A DNA stretch of 64,000 nt from Fasciola hepatica (taxonomy: Eukaryota; Platyhelminthes; Trematoda; Plagiorchiida; Fasciolidae): the NCBI GenBank assembly GCA_948099385.1, contig CANUEZ040000156.1, positions 4,547,501 to 4,611,500 of the forward strand, written 5' to 3'. The notes beneath the pieces were generated by a model, which saw only the letters and a program-made list of their open reading frames with translations, was not told the origin of the DNA and searched no databases. Position numbers and translations under genes: made by a program. This document shows positions 24,927 through 37,190 of the stretch, in pieces (the stretch's first letter is position 1; each line of letters opens with the position of its first letter).

Positions 24927-25419
24927 ATTTGAAGTGTTGACGCGTCAGTCCATTACTACGTCGTATATGTGCAATGATTTTGGACACAACTCAGATAAAG
25001 CAATTTATCCTGGATAATTTGCCTCAGGGGGTGAGAAACGCGGCTGAACCAACCCCTGAACGAATTGGAAAACAGTGAGTGGGTCTTGAAACCCAACTAC
25101 TTTTGTCAGTAATGCCTCATTTTCAAAATCAAGGACTCTTATTCATGTGTTATTGAACGATTATGTATATCCCACAATTATTCGCTAGTCGTACGTGGGA
25201 TTGAAGATAATTTACTTAACTGACTATCCCTTGAACTGCATATTTCACGCACAAATCTCAGTTCATCCGATCAATCCTGCACTCGGATGAACCGCCCCCC
25301 CCCCGGCAGAATAAACCTTCTGGCCAGGAGTAGTAACCCCCCATCCTTCAAAACAGAAGAACCATGTGAGGCCCAGGGTTGTATACGTAGGAATAAGAGA
25401 AAATTCTCACACGAAAGAC

Positions 25420-26157
25420 TTGGGGATGAGTATACGCCGTATTTCCAAGATATCCAGGTCGACTATAGTAATTCTAAAATTTGGGAGTAGATCCCCGTCA
25501 TTATGTCATTAAGGAAAGATGGGGAATTCCGAGAAAAATATCCGAGCAAGCCAGGAGAGAACTCCTGTGCCGTGCTTCGGGTCAAGTTATGAGTTCTTCG
25601 AAGCTGCAGTGGTCCTGGCAGCTGAGTGTAAGCCTTCAGCGTGCAGAACAACTGATACAGTCTGCACCACATCTGCATTCTAGGAGGATGAGATCAGTGC
25701 ATTGCTTGAATGATACCCACGTTCAAAGTCGAGAGGAATTAGCCAGCAGTCACAACACTTATAACTCTGAATGGATTGAAGTGATAGACACAGAATCTCA
25801 GATACCACTTCTAGAAGGGAATCAGAAGGCTGAATCCTACACCAGAACATCGAATGAATTTCTTTCATCGATTATTCCGGAAAAATGCCCAAGTTCCGTA
25901 GTCTTTTAACAGGACAAAGCCGTTCTAAATACAGACAACCTCGTTAGAAAGTGGCTACTGCACAGGAGGATCGAGATTATGGGCTGGCCCGCTCTCAGTC
26001 CAGATATGACCTCGATCAAAGTAGCTACGTGGTTGGAACAGTCTTCTGCATCTCCCACGAACTGATGTTAACCCTCCTCACTGAGGCCATCCGAAAAAGC
26101 TTTGAAAGCATGCTTGAATGTAGGGTTTCAGTCCCCAACAACAAAGTCCATTAGGTT
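25420..26157 (+). pseudogene. Tc1-like transposase, DD34E type, inactivated
   Basis: Three frame pieces give a Tc1 transposase. First, a helix-turn-helix with GMSIRRISK.ISRSTIVI (25420-25485). Second, from about 25481, IPRKISEQARRELL, then WQLSVSLQRAEQLIQSAPHL, then SEWIEVIDTE, holding the first catalytic aspartate (25787). After an in-frame TAA (25907) the same frame goes on with QDKAVLNTDNLVRKW and RRIEIMGWPALSPDMTSIK. Third, after a frame change near 26065, AIRKSFESMLECRV, the family's C-terminal I-E-S-M-x-x-R block. The second aspartate (25913) is followed after exactly 34 residues by lysine (26018-26020) where the family has glutamate. Only about 42 residues separate the first two aspartates, against roughly 90 usually, so the core has an internal deletion. 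The enzyme would have cut and pasted its own element; this copy cannot. Confidence 0.85.
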
Positions 26158-26310
26158 TCGTAAACAGACAGTCGTTATTGTCGCTTATCCGGGGATCGGT
26201 TTATTCGCGTTTCTCATCCTCTGAGGCACATTATCGGCAATAAATTGATTTATCTGAGTTTCGTTTGCATATATATAACGTAGCAATGGGTTGAAGTAGA
26301 GATATGGCAG

Positions 26311-26386
26311 ATTTGGTCTCCCTAAATTGTTTGGTTGGAAAGGAATCTCGGAAAAATACTGGGTGAGTTTATTACCATTTCGTACA
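26311..26386 (+). repeat. Right inverted arm flanking the Tc1 relic
   Basis: Inverted counterpart of 24851-24926. It lies about 155 bases after the transposase C-terminus. Similarity fades after CATTTCGTA on the outer side and after GGTC on the inner side. Confidence 0.7.
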
Positions 26387-27938
26387 CTATATGGTTGGTT
26401 TATTTTTCACCAGCAAACAGTACGTTAGTCCCGTCTACTAAGTTTTATTAACGGAGGTCTTCAGTCAACAGATCTGACTCCTGAGCCCATTGATAAGATT
26501 AAATTGTCAGTTCTGACATCTACGTTGTGCTAAATGTCATCACTTGCTATCGAGTATCAGCCACGAAAAATTCTGACAGAAGTCTAGCACATTAAGTAGG
26601 TTTTATTGAACTGAATTATAATCTAGCTTTTCAAGTCAACTCAATGGTAGCTTTATGCACCAGCTTCAATGGTTACTGACCTAAATTTTTGTGAAAAGAT
26701 TTATCTTTTAACATTCACACTGAGGCCGTCATTGTCAACACATACAGTAATACTGAACATACGGTTCAAGTAGGCTGTCAGCAGTCATCAGCTGTGCGTA
26801 TCCACCGCGTCCCAAATGAAGCTGGATTCGGGCTTGTCTAGCTGTGAGGCTTATATGTTAGCCTTAGGCTATCACGCTTGCTCCCACGAATTTTTGGTAG
26901 TGAGCTGATCGTTGATAAAGCGTACTAAATTACTTCATCACATGTCCAATGACAATGCGTCAGATCTTCCAGGCGGATTCAAACACCACTCAGATGTTTA
27001 ATCTTATCAGTGTCTGCGATAAAGGGGAGACTGTTGGATCTCGAAATGACTTTTGGTTCCGGTGGATTCAAATCAATCATTTGTGTGACTTCTTTCCAAC
27101 AGACTGGAGCATAATCCAGGGTCTTGGTTCATTGTGTCCTTAATAATTTGTTCATAGCTGATCGATCATACTTAAAGGGAATATACTGACGCGAATCTTT
27201 TCATGTCAAGGCCAATTCCAAGAACAAAGGAACACAGGAAACAGGTTAATAGATATGCTTATGGCAGCTGCCTTGTAACTGTCAGAATAGATTATTGAAC
27301 GGTTACAAAGGCGTATACTGTGCAAGCTACTGAATGTAGACTGTTTGAAGACCGGAAGCATTCATCAAGGAAATAGGTATATTCGAGAGGTTAAGGGGAT
27401 ATCACTAATGTGCAAATAAACCATTCTCATCAGTCGGCATTTTAATTATAAATAAATGTGTCAATGAATGCATCAATCAGTTCCTCAAGGGCTAACGTCA
27501 AACAGTAGATAGTGTTAAAGAAAAGGAGTCTGCTGTCCGGTTGCGTTAGGTACTGTGCATCCCGTGCAACTCACCCGAACCCTAGCAGCCCACCAACCCG
27601 CGGTTCATCGTTTGTCACTGTGCGGTGAATTGACATAAACTCCATTGTCGACATGAGTCGTTTTCCTCCGGTAGAATAATTATTCTTCGACTTCAAAAAT
27701 GACGTGAATGGTAGGAAGAATATCTACTAACGAATGGGATTCTGTGCCGGAACCGACCGCCAATGTGGCTCGATGACTGCAGGCCTGGGCTCCCACGATC
27801 CCACGCATACTGAGCCAGGCGCCCTGGTGACCATTTTTACAATTTTGAACAGTCCCAGCCGAATGTGCCGTGGCTCAAAATCTCAAGCTCCAGCCAGCGG
27901 TGTCGATATGACTGACTGAATCTTTCTTGCGTTCTGAC

Positions 27939-27939
<1 letters not shown>

Positions 27940-27973
<34 letters not shown>
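27940..27973. repeat. (TA)n microsatellite
   Basis: About 17 perfect TA units. Confidence 0.97.
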
Positions 27974-27976
<3 letters not shown>

Positions 27977-28405
27977 AGTGGAGTCCATTATGATGCATAC
28001 GAGTGTCCGATAGGCACATTTTGTGCTCGTGCACGACAGCTAACTCAGAACCATATTATATTATATGTACCATAACTAGCAGGTAGTGATGACATCTTAT
28101 GACAATTACCCTTGTACACTTTTAACTTTGTTAATGGACTTCAATTAGAGACACCTGGAATATTGGGGAAATTTCCCGTTATGACTGAAAAAGCCTCCGA
28201 ATTTAACGAAAAGAAGTTATCTGGGTGGTAATGGTTTTCAGGATAAAGCTTCGTGCTATGTTTCCCTAAAGGTTCGTAAATAATGTCAAACAGAACGAAT
28301 TATTTGTTCGTCATTTACTGTAAAACTCGAGAAAACAAGTGCAATTTAAAGGTTCAGTTCACACAATCACCCTCTAATAGCTCAGACTTAGCCGTAATCG
28401 TAAAA

Positions 28406-28430
28406 ATTACTCTTTCCGAAAGAGAGTAAT
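28406..28430. other. Hairpin
   Basis: ATTACTCT and AGAGTAAT around TTCCGAAAG; inner bases can pair further with a two-base bulge. Confidence 0.45.
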
Positions 28431-29985
28431 CAAAGGGCTACCCACACTCTGGCCATTGGAGTCAAAAATGCAACATGCAGTTGTACGTAAGATGGAAAAT
28501 TTGTTCATCACCTATGTGAGATTGTGTAAAATCCTGAAGAATAAAGGTGGACGAAAAGTTTAACACAGTGTATGAACATTGTGTTCTTAATGACGTTTGG
28601 GTTAATTCAATGTAAATTAATGTTGTTCCACTTTGCCTCAGAGGCTCATATCCCGTCGTAGTTGTCGACCACAGGCAGTGGCAAAAATAGGGTATTGCCT
28701 GAATTTCGGGCATAGCTATTCACCGCATACAAGCAGAACACGAGGGTAATTGTCATAAGACTTCACCATGAAAGTAGTTGGATAACACAAAACGAGCCGT
28801 ATTAGATTCGAAGTGTACTTGTCTGTATGCGATGTCCCGGTATTTTCCCCGTCTTTGATATAACGACTACTTACAAAGAACTCATGTACAACTGGTAAAA
28901 CAAATTCAAAAAGGCAAAAAGTGACTAACAGCGGGTACCTGGATATTGAATTATTCTGGAATAAATAAGTTTGAATGCTCCGGTTAACAGTATTCGGTCG
29001 ACGAACAATACTTGATGGTGGTCGTGTAGATTGACCATTACTAACCATACGATAATATTCTTTATAATTGTCTGAATTCTCAATGGTGGAGTTTCGAAAT
29101 ATTCGTCCTTCATTCCCGTATGTTTTTAAATTTTTCTATTGGTTTTTTCGTACAGTTTCAGTGTTTGGCACAAGTTTGACAGCATACGTTACATACTATC
29201 ACTAAATAGTCTCCTTGTCGAACTTTTGAACTCGTGTTCCCCGGTTCCAGGCTTGTTCTTGCCTTTTAGTTCTTCTTTTTTGAGGCCCCTAAATCAGCCA
29301 CGAGTCATCGCTCAAAATCGTGATAACCAGATTTCCAATCACGTACACCATAAGTTAAGTTGCACACTAACTCGAACCTAAAGGGTACACCGGTTACGCA
29401 AACTGAAAACCACTAGAAGGTTGAGACTCTTTGATCAGCCTGGAAGACGCATCACATACTGCCTCAGAGTCAGCTCGCAGTTTGTGGTGAAACTTGCATA
29501 GCCAGAAAAATGTTACTTGACTCAAAAATTGACCTTTAACATCCCTAATTGGTGTTTGCATTCAGTCCCAGTCTACTCACTAAGAAAAATTTGAGAGAGA
29601 AATCTACTGTAGGCTTTGATTGAGAGTCGCCTCTCACCAAATTATTGAGCTGACTTGATCCGGTGCAGCTACACAGCTGTAATCCTGTGCTGTTAACTTC
29701 CAGAGAAGCCATGTTGCCCAAGTAAGAAAACCCGTCTCCGTGCACACAGACAAAAAAGAGAAATTATCTGCTTTCCTTGGCTCTGGCTACACATGACCAC
29801 CAAAATTAGTGATTCTTCTACGGCGTAGAGTTTTCCCGTGATTACATCCTTATATTGCTTCTGCTGCTACGGCCACTACCAGCCAAACTGCAAACGTTGT
29901 TGCGAAATATTTGTGACGTAGAATGACTGCTGTGCCTCGATGCTCTTATTCGCATACTGAAGAGTTTAAGGCAACCTTGAGCAGT

Positions 29986-30001
29986 GTGTGTGTGTGAGAG
30001 T

Positions 30002-30057
<56 letters not shown>
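29986..30057. repeat. (GT)n followed by (GA)n
   Basis: Six GT units, a short break, then about 26 GA units: a compound microsatellite and an 50-base pure purine strand. Confidence 0.96.
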
Positions 30058-30062
<5 letters not shown>

Positions 30063-30362
30063 CATATTTGTGTCATTTAGTGATACACGTATTCTATCTA
30101 AGTCGTTCAAAATTGGCCTTCATGAGCATGGATTTGTAAAAGGAGCGGTGAGTTATTCACATCACAAAGCACTATACTTGTCCATTTAAATACCGGCCCA
30201 TGGAAAAGTGAGATACTTATTGCTTGTGCAGGTCACCTCAAGCTGACCTTCAAATTCCGTTCTCCCAGGTTACCTTTTTGTGGCAAATATAACGAAGCGT
30301 AATGCATGCACAACCCCCCTAATTAGTTGGATAGAACGAGGTTGTGCCGACAGTACACTTCC

Positions 30363-30385
30363 TCTTGTCCGTAAAGCGGACAAGA
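30363..30385. other. Perfect 9-bp hairpin
   Basis: TCTTGTCCG and CGGACAAGA around the loop TAAAG. No T-run or gene is next to it, so it is not a terminator. Confidence 0.6.
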
Positions 30386-33300
30386 TGACAAGTTGTTTGA
30401 CCGAATTCCCGAGCAGTGTTCATTATAGAATTTGCAGCAGCCCATAGCACCATGGTAACACAGTTGATGTTTAGCTTCTATTCAAGTTATCCGATATTGT
30501 TGTCACAGTTTCCTGTCTCCGCAATGTACACAGCACTTTAACAGATAGGAAATTGTTGTAAGTGCAGCGTAAAACTAGTTTAAAGTACTTGTTAGATAAA
30601 GAAACTGTGAAACACACTTCTTGAAGCCACCCTTTTCAAATGGCAGCTTTTTATTTTGCTAATCAGAAGAGATACGTTTTGAAACTAAAATATCTGGACA
30701 ATAATCACTCTTGTGGTTGTATCAAAATAATACGGGGCTAGCACCAAGTTCTATCTTATGCCGTGCACTCGGGCTGACAGGAAAGGGGCCTGTATGAGGG
30801 AGGGAGGAGTAGGATTTCAGTTAGTTTGCCTAAAGTTGCTCGGGAAATTTCCAGGCTGATTTGCATCCACGGGTCACCTTTTTACATCCTAATTATCAAG
30901 ACAAGACGGTAACAATATTCACATCTTATCCATCCGTGGGGTAGACATAAATATTGAAATTATTTGGGACCTACGCCGGTACTTTCTGCATCTGGTTCCA
31001 AAAATAGTTCTCTCTGAACTTGTGTGGTTCAGTTTACATGGCTTTGGTAATGCTTACCGTCATTGAGTCTTGACTGAACCGAGCTGTTTGTGTAACTGAA
31101 CGTAGATAATCCAATCAACTTAAAACGGGATTTATCAATAAAAAATCCCTTTTTGTATTGTTTTTTTAATCTTCGCCTCAACAGCTTGTTCTACAAATTA
31201 TATGGATAAACTCTCCGTCGAAAAATAATCTCAAATGTAGGAGTAAAAAACAGCGCAGCGAAAAACCTCTTTCTCGGTACTTTCCATAATCAGTTTATAC
31301 AATTGCGTATATCGGTCACGTATGCACATTACTGGGTAAGGTTTATCACACCCCAAGTCAAGATAGGTTATGCACAGTTATGGATTTTGTGCTACTTGGA
31401 AGAAAAGGGATTGATTTGGTCAGTGGTTTGGTAGAAATCTCTGAGCATTGGATGAGTGATGGGGATTGCCCACACCCGGTTTCGAGGTCACACTGGATTT
31501 GAAAGTCGGGATTGGACTGAGGATTGTGTAGAGGAGAAGACTTGAAAAATGGCTTTCGAGAACACAGCCATGGATAAAGCAGCCTTATCTTTATCGCCTT
31601 CGTTTTTTCCAACTGGAGCTGACCTTCGCTGCGCACGCGAGTTTGCGGGCACTTTGAAAACCACTCTCAAGAGGAAATCGTTCACAAGGTGCCCTGTGTT
31701 TGTCAGATGCCACGATTCAATGTCGGTCGTGGAATGTAGTATGATCACGAAATTGGACGTAGATGATTCCCAGCATTAATCGACTATTTGTTAGACTGAC
31801 GTCAACAGTCAACCCTGACAGAACTCATTCTTTCCGAATTTCACGTAAAATCCTTAGCTGCGACTGGCCCATCTTTCTATTACTGCGGCGAAAATAGCTC
31901 TTTAACAAACACATTCAATTGCAAATGTTTCACTATTACTCGTGAGATTTGTGGGTGAAAGGTGGAGTTCAAAGGACAGTCAGCTAACGAAAATATTCAA
32001 TTGTTAGCTGGAGCATGAGGTTACACAATAGAGGTTTCCTTCATTGTGCCTTGATGAATGAAAACCCGGCTCATACCCTTCCCTCCAAATTGATGACAGT
32101 GACGCAAGTGCACCATCTTACCGGCAACTTTGTTTCCTACCACAGTTAAGACCAATGAATACCACCATTTCTTTTCAGAAAAAGTAACTCGCGTTCCGAT
32201 AACATTCTTACTTAGTCTACTGATGAGTAAGGTACATATGCATCATGGACCTCCCTCATTCGTAACACATTTTCTTCCTTTCTAATGCGCCGTCATCATT
32301 TATATGTACGTTTTTCTATATACACTGCACAAAAATTCCATGTTTATAATCCTCACTCTGGTGTCCTAGGGCTGTACGTTTTCGGTGTAGGTAAACTTCT
32401 CTGAACTTTTCGCCCGTGCATAAAGTGTGCGCTCCGGAGACCCAAACCCCCGACCGCAACCCCAAGAGACCTGCGCACCACCACACTGTTAAACTACCAA
32501 GTACAAAAAAATCAGCATTCTTCATTGGTAATTCCGTTACATGTTCTAACTGCCGATTGTTTTCTCATTCTGCGACTGAAACAAACTTTTATTTTTAGCT
32601 AGGAACCTTCCTGATTTGCTGACTGTACCGTAACCACGCTGTCCTACCTTTTCGTTCGACTCCTTTCTGATTGGATCGTTTATGACCGCACTGTCCCGAT
32701 TTACCGGTTAAATTTCCGTACTGTTGTTCTTGGTGGCTCACCTGGCTAAGTCACTTACCCCTTTATATTTGCACATGTTGTATTATATAGAACTACGACA
32801 TTACGACAGACACCGATATTCAGCTGGAACTTGTTCTGCTGCCCACAGCCGTGTACGGCTCATATCACGCGTATAAACTAGAGAGATTAAGTTTCTGTTA
32901 GATCGAAAGCTAAAGAAATCGGGATATCTCCCAAAGTAACCTTATCTGTAGAACAAAGGTCAGAGTCAAAAAGATTGTTGCAGTTTTTAACTCGTGCGAT
33001 AGCTTTGTCTTAGCAACATTTAGGACTGTGTCATGAAAAATATGAGTATACGTTAGTACTTACAATTAAAAATCATCAAGATTTTACTCGTTTTCTGGAA
33101 TTGTTCAATTGCACTTTCTGTAAGTGCTGTGAAGCACGAACCAGTCGAGGCTTTCATGGCTGGGAAATTGTCATTGATCTCTCATTTTAGAGAATACGTC
33201 AACAGACTAAGAGAGCACACTAAAAGAAGCTTATCAACGTTTTGCTCATCACCACATTTCACGTGTATGCTGAACTCAAACATCAAGGTGTGAACACATT

Positions 33301-34498
33301 CGGACGAGGAATAATGTTGACCCACTGGGTTTAACCGATTTGTGAAACCTCAAACAAAATTAACGAGACTGCATCCGTCTAGTAGTGGTTTTGTTTGTGT
33401 TCGGTAGTTAAAATAGCGTTGCTTCTTGAAGTATCTAGTAATCTGCTATCAAGAAAGGCGTTCTTGTAAAAACCGAGTTCCGTAAACTAAGACGCTTTTT
33501 CGGAGCCAATTCTGTACATCAGATTCCTACTGCTAAACGTGTTTTCGTCGGAGCAAATTTTTGATGATCCGAACCTTGAAAAAATAGTTTTATTTTGTTC
33601 CAGATGGTTAATAAAAACAGTGGATAAGAAAGAATAGAAAAGAGGTATTATAAAATGGATCTGACACGACTAATCCTCTTCAAAAGTGACAAATTTTGAC
33701 CTACTATCAACTTTCGTTCGAATTTCGAAGACCAAGATTATCAACAGATGCCATATTTGGGACAAATACTGTCTAATTAAAGTAACGAGTGTTTGAATCA
33801 GCATAGAATAACTTACCACAGTTTGAACACTCAAATAACTATCGCAACGTCACTGAAAGTCTTGCAAAAATAGATAAGCAAAAATAATCTTAAGTTAAGG
33901 AACTTGTCAAGTGATTAACTGGACTTGCGCAAGGAATCAGAACAGCGATTAGTTCTTCTTCTCGCGAGTAATTTAGATCGCCACATGAAATACTCTGGAA
34001 GTTCAGAACAACGATTACGCTGACCGTCCATCTGTGCCACAGCTGCAATTCCGGAAATGACATTCTAGCGCAGCTGTTTCGTGACCTATATTTTTGATGA
34101 ACTTTGTGACGGGAAAAACACGTTGTAAGGCAATCACAAAAACGAAATCGCAACTCTGTTCAACTGTGGTGGTTTTTGCTACGGCCTCGATTCAACGACC
34201 TGGGAGCCATTTGTTACAAAGTACAACAGTTTGTATTTCGAATGTTAATCGAAGGGGAGAAGAACGGAAAGGGACTACTTTTAGATGTGGATGTTTCTTT
34301 AACCAATTATCAATACGGTAAATTCCTGTGCTAAGTAAATTGAATTAAGCGTGGGATGTGACAAGGGCAAACCCAGGAGGACAATATAATTAGCGCTTTG
34401 ATTAGTCGGCCGAAAGGTGTTATTTCTGTTTCATCGACTGTTTCTGTGAATCGCCAAGCAGGACAGCTTTGTCTTCACTTGTGCTAACTTTAGTTCAG

Positions 34499-34564
34499 TG
34501 TGCGACTTACATGCACTTGGTAGGCGCGAAAACGACTTTATCAAGGATTATCTATGTGGAAAGC
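34499..34564 (+). CDS. Possible 66-bp symmetric micro-exon
   Basis: CTTGTGCTAACTTTAGTTCAG gives branch-like CTAAC, a pyrimidine-rich run and CAG; 66 bases later AAGC/GTAAGC is a good donor. Two of three frames are open, so the coding phase is unknown. Length is a multiple of three. Isolated splice-like pairs occur by chance. Confidence 0.2.
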
Positions 34565-35785
34565 GTAAGCTTACTTGATTATCTCATACAGGCGCAAATC
34601 TATGAAAGTAAATTCCCAATGGTCATGAACACAGACCACGTATCATTTTCTTATCACCGATCAAGGCCGAAACGCACCAATAACCGCGTTCGTTGTCTAT
34701 CAATTTTTGTTTAAAAGACAACCTTTTATTCTAAAATGAGATTTCTCTTAATCTCATATCGGTCATCTGGTTTTATCGGGTCGTCACAGCTGAATGATGA
34801 GACTCGTACAAGAAGAACTTAAATGGTTCTCAGGTCAACACACACTCCGTTGTCTAGTAAAACATATCAAGACAAAATTGTGGTTAGCTACCGCCTTAGG
34901 GGGACAAATTTCCAATTGTTATTCTACGAACACCTGATATCCTCTTTCCTCCGATCGGCTCATACATCGGTTTGCGGATGAACAATATAGTTGTCACTTT
35001 TGAATGGGGAAGACAGACAGAGTTTAGATGAAGTCGTACACCCATAAATTTCTGGTAAAGTAACAGACGTGTTTTCTGCCATTACTAGGTGGTCAGATAC
35101 ACTCTTTTTTACTCGTGGACTTATCAGTCCTCCACGATATTATGTCAGCCAAAAGATCTGATAACGCTAAATGCATTGACGTACTTTGTCACCCAAATTA
35201 TGCTCACACAGAAGTCTAGATTTTAGGATAAAAATGAGTTCCTCTATTAGAACAGGTCAGAGCACAATGAGATTCTGGGTGTCAGAAAAGCACGAACGTG
35301 AACTGGAAAGGCCCATAGTTTTGTGAAAATCAAACTGAATCGTGGTTTACAGAATCCACTCATATTCACAGATGCATAGTTCTGATTAGTTTGGTGCAAT
35401 ATAAAGTATAAAACCAATAGGCTATCATAATCAAGGAAGTTGTGGTATACACATGAACCGGAGTAAACAGCCAGGCACGCGACAGACGTTTTCCTTTCAA
35501 CAGAATTCTGTAGTCACATTACCATTTGTCGTTACTTTGACAGTCTCTAATTCACGTATACAGTACAAGCTTATCCCTGCCGGCTGTTGTGTACTGAAGT
35601 CGAACAATTTTATATGACGATCTTCAGGTCAACTGAGTCATATATATTGGCTGTGAAAAATGACAAAAATATTGATATGGACTCAAGTTCTTCATCGTCC
35701 AGATAGGTAGAAAATCCCAATCAGTTACTTGTCCTGGTGTCCGAAGATGTATTTTTAAAATTGCACATCATAAAAGACACGTTTA

Positions 35786-36188
35786 GCACTATAAGTGCTC
35801 AACCGAAGGGGTCAGTGCAAATTTTCCGCTAACTTTACTGACTGTCCAAAAAAGATTCACGCGGGTTTGCACTAGTGAATCGACAAACTCATCACCGCTC
35901 TTTGAAAATCAACCATCTACTTGTGTTGACCGGAGCAGCAGACTCCTTGATTTTGTTTCAAACAAACCAGTAGATCCAGTCGATCTATCTAACGGTGAGA
36001 ATGAGACTTATCCTGCTTGTTCTCTGCCGATCATTGCAAACATCACATCCGTTGATCGTGGTTCACAAGTCATTGCCAAACCAAGTGAACCGAGGGAGAT
36101 AAGAAAAAAAGAAGAGGAAATTGTAGGCCGATTTTCAAAGACACATTTTTCAGCGCAGGATCGCACTTTGCCCAGGTTGCTAGAATGA
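35786..36188 (+). CDS. Candidate exon, unknown protein
   Basis: A plus-strand frame is open for about 133 codons and ends TGA at 36186-36188. It has no ATG at its head, as expected of an internal or last exon. The translated product looks protein-like: acidic and polar with LSNGENETYPACSLP, NITSVDRGSQ, then a charged stretch EPREIRKKEEEIVGRF. It has two N-glycosylation-type sites (NET, NIT). Possible acceptors are CCAAAAAAG before 35855, with CTAAC upstream, or CACTAG before 35876; both are mediocre. At this base composition about two runs of this length are expected by chance in the window, so composition is the only support. Confidence 0.25.
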
Positions 36189-37084
36189 TGTATTTTACCC
36201 GTAATTGTCACCCAATACATAGACTGTAAGAAATGTCGCAATCTGACCATATTTGTGATAAACCTTGTCGAAGAAACCTATCTGAAAGTCACTTTAGATA
36301 GCACTGAGATAAAATGAACTTTAGGACTAAGTTTTCTAACCTTTGGTTTCACTAAGGAACAGCTGCACGGCAAAGTGAGCTGAGTAGATGTTAAGCAAAA
36401 AGAAGTCAACAGTTATTACAAGTCACTGTGTTCATGAACAGTCTTCAGTTGTTATTCTTACATTTAAAAGAATAGTATTATACAATAATTTGATAAAACC
36501 ATCCCGAGGGATCGGTTGCGGATTGCGTGGCCGATTGCTACCGGCGCGTCTCAGATGGCGGATAGGAAAACGGTCACTTCGGTGATTAACTGTGAATAAG
36601 GTGTGTGCTCACCCAATAAGCTGTCGTGGGCGACCAGAGAGAGGGAACGAGAATGTGATGGGATTTCCACTTACCTAGAGTTCTCCTTTCTAGGACGCTT
36701 TAAACCTGCCGACTGCACTGTGAAGTGGTGAGTGTGACCCGGCACTAAATAAGGTCATAGCCCTTTGTTATGTTCCACCTGCCCGAAGTGGTTTCCAGAA
36801 AAGGCGAAAGCACCATACAGTTGGCCACCGACTCATCCGGACCAACCTTGATGACTTACAGGACGAGCTTGTCTAAGCAAAGGCTAGGGGTGCATCCTGG
36901 ACCAAAAAGGCTTAGTCTGAACCGGACGATCGAGTACTACAACAGCTCAAAAATCATACAACCATGAAAGAGGTGTTGATTGTAATGACTGACTGTTGTA
37001 ATACTAATACTCATCAATATTCCTTTTAATTCCTTTTTATTTCTAATACAACAATGTTAAACAATTCGGGAAGGTGGCCGACAT

Positions 37085-37190
37085 CACTGAGGGGTTGTCA
37101 AATGGGAAAGTGGCTGGCTGTGGCTCGGATTGAACCCGGGTCGTTACTGTTCAAAGTCTACGATGATAACCGTTTGACCACGGCCGGTCC
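37085..37190 (-). repeat. tRNA-derived SINE family B, copy 2
   Basis: The minus strand has CCGTGGTCAAACGGTTATC, B-box-like CCCGGGTTCAATCC and tail AGCCACAGCCAGCCACTTTC. This is the best match to copy 1 at 955-1045 and defines the family. Confidence 0.65.

Larger units (their letters stand above)
24851..26386 (+). mobile_element. Tc1-family DNA transposon, non-autonomous relic
   Basis: A transposase relic (25420-26157) sits between two inverted arms. Arm one (24851-24926) read on the minus strand and arm two (26311-26386) read on the plus strand both contain CCCTAAATTGTTTGGTTGG followed by AAAGGAATCTC and CTGGGTGAGTTTA, with about seven of eight positions matching. The total of 1.54 kb is a normal size for a Tc1-like element. 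A possible polyadenylation signal AATAAA lies at 26241, between transposase and right arm. I infer that the arms are terminal inverted repeats or their inner parts; the outer ends and a TA target duplication were not identified. Another reading is that the arms belong to a different repeat into which Tc1 jumped. Confidence 0.6.
26387..34498. other. Long stretch without genes
   Basis: Holds (TA)n at 27940, the GT/GA compound repeat at 29986 and two hairpins. The overlapping frames around 31.36-31.78 kb (92 and 86 codons minus, 76 plus) include a CpG-rich patch but no motif. Confidence 0.45.

Noticed and set aside
24501..24987. Two overlapping minus-strand ORFs (141 and 68 codons)
   Set aside because: They overlap the inverted arm of the Tc1 relic and a (GA)n tract; no family motif beyond the shared arm sequence.
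30363..30385. Rho-independent terminator
   Set aside because: Hairpin without T-run, in a eukaryotic sequence and not next to a gene.
31358..31780. Overlapping ORFs on both strands near a CpG-rich patch
   Set aside because: No motif, no consistent frame choice, and lengths are within chance expectation.
32219..32250. CTGATGAG at 32219 as a hammerhead core
   Set aside because: No GAAA half and no stem II follow within the usual distance.
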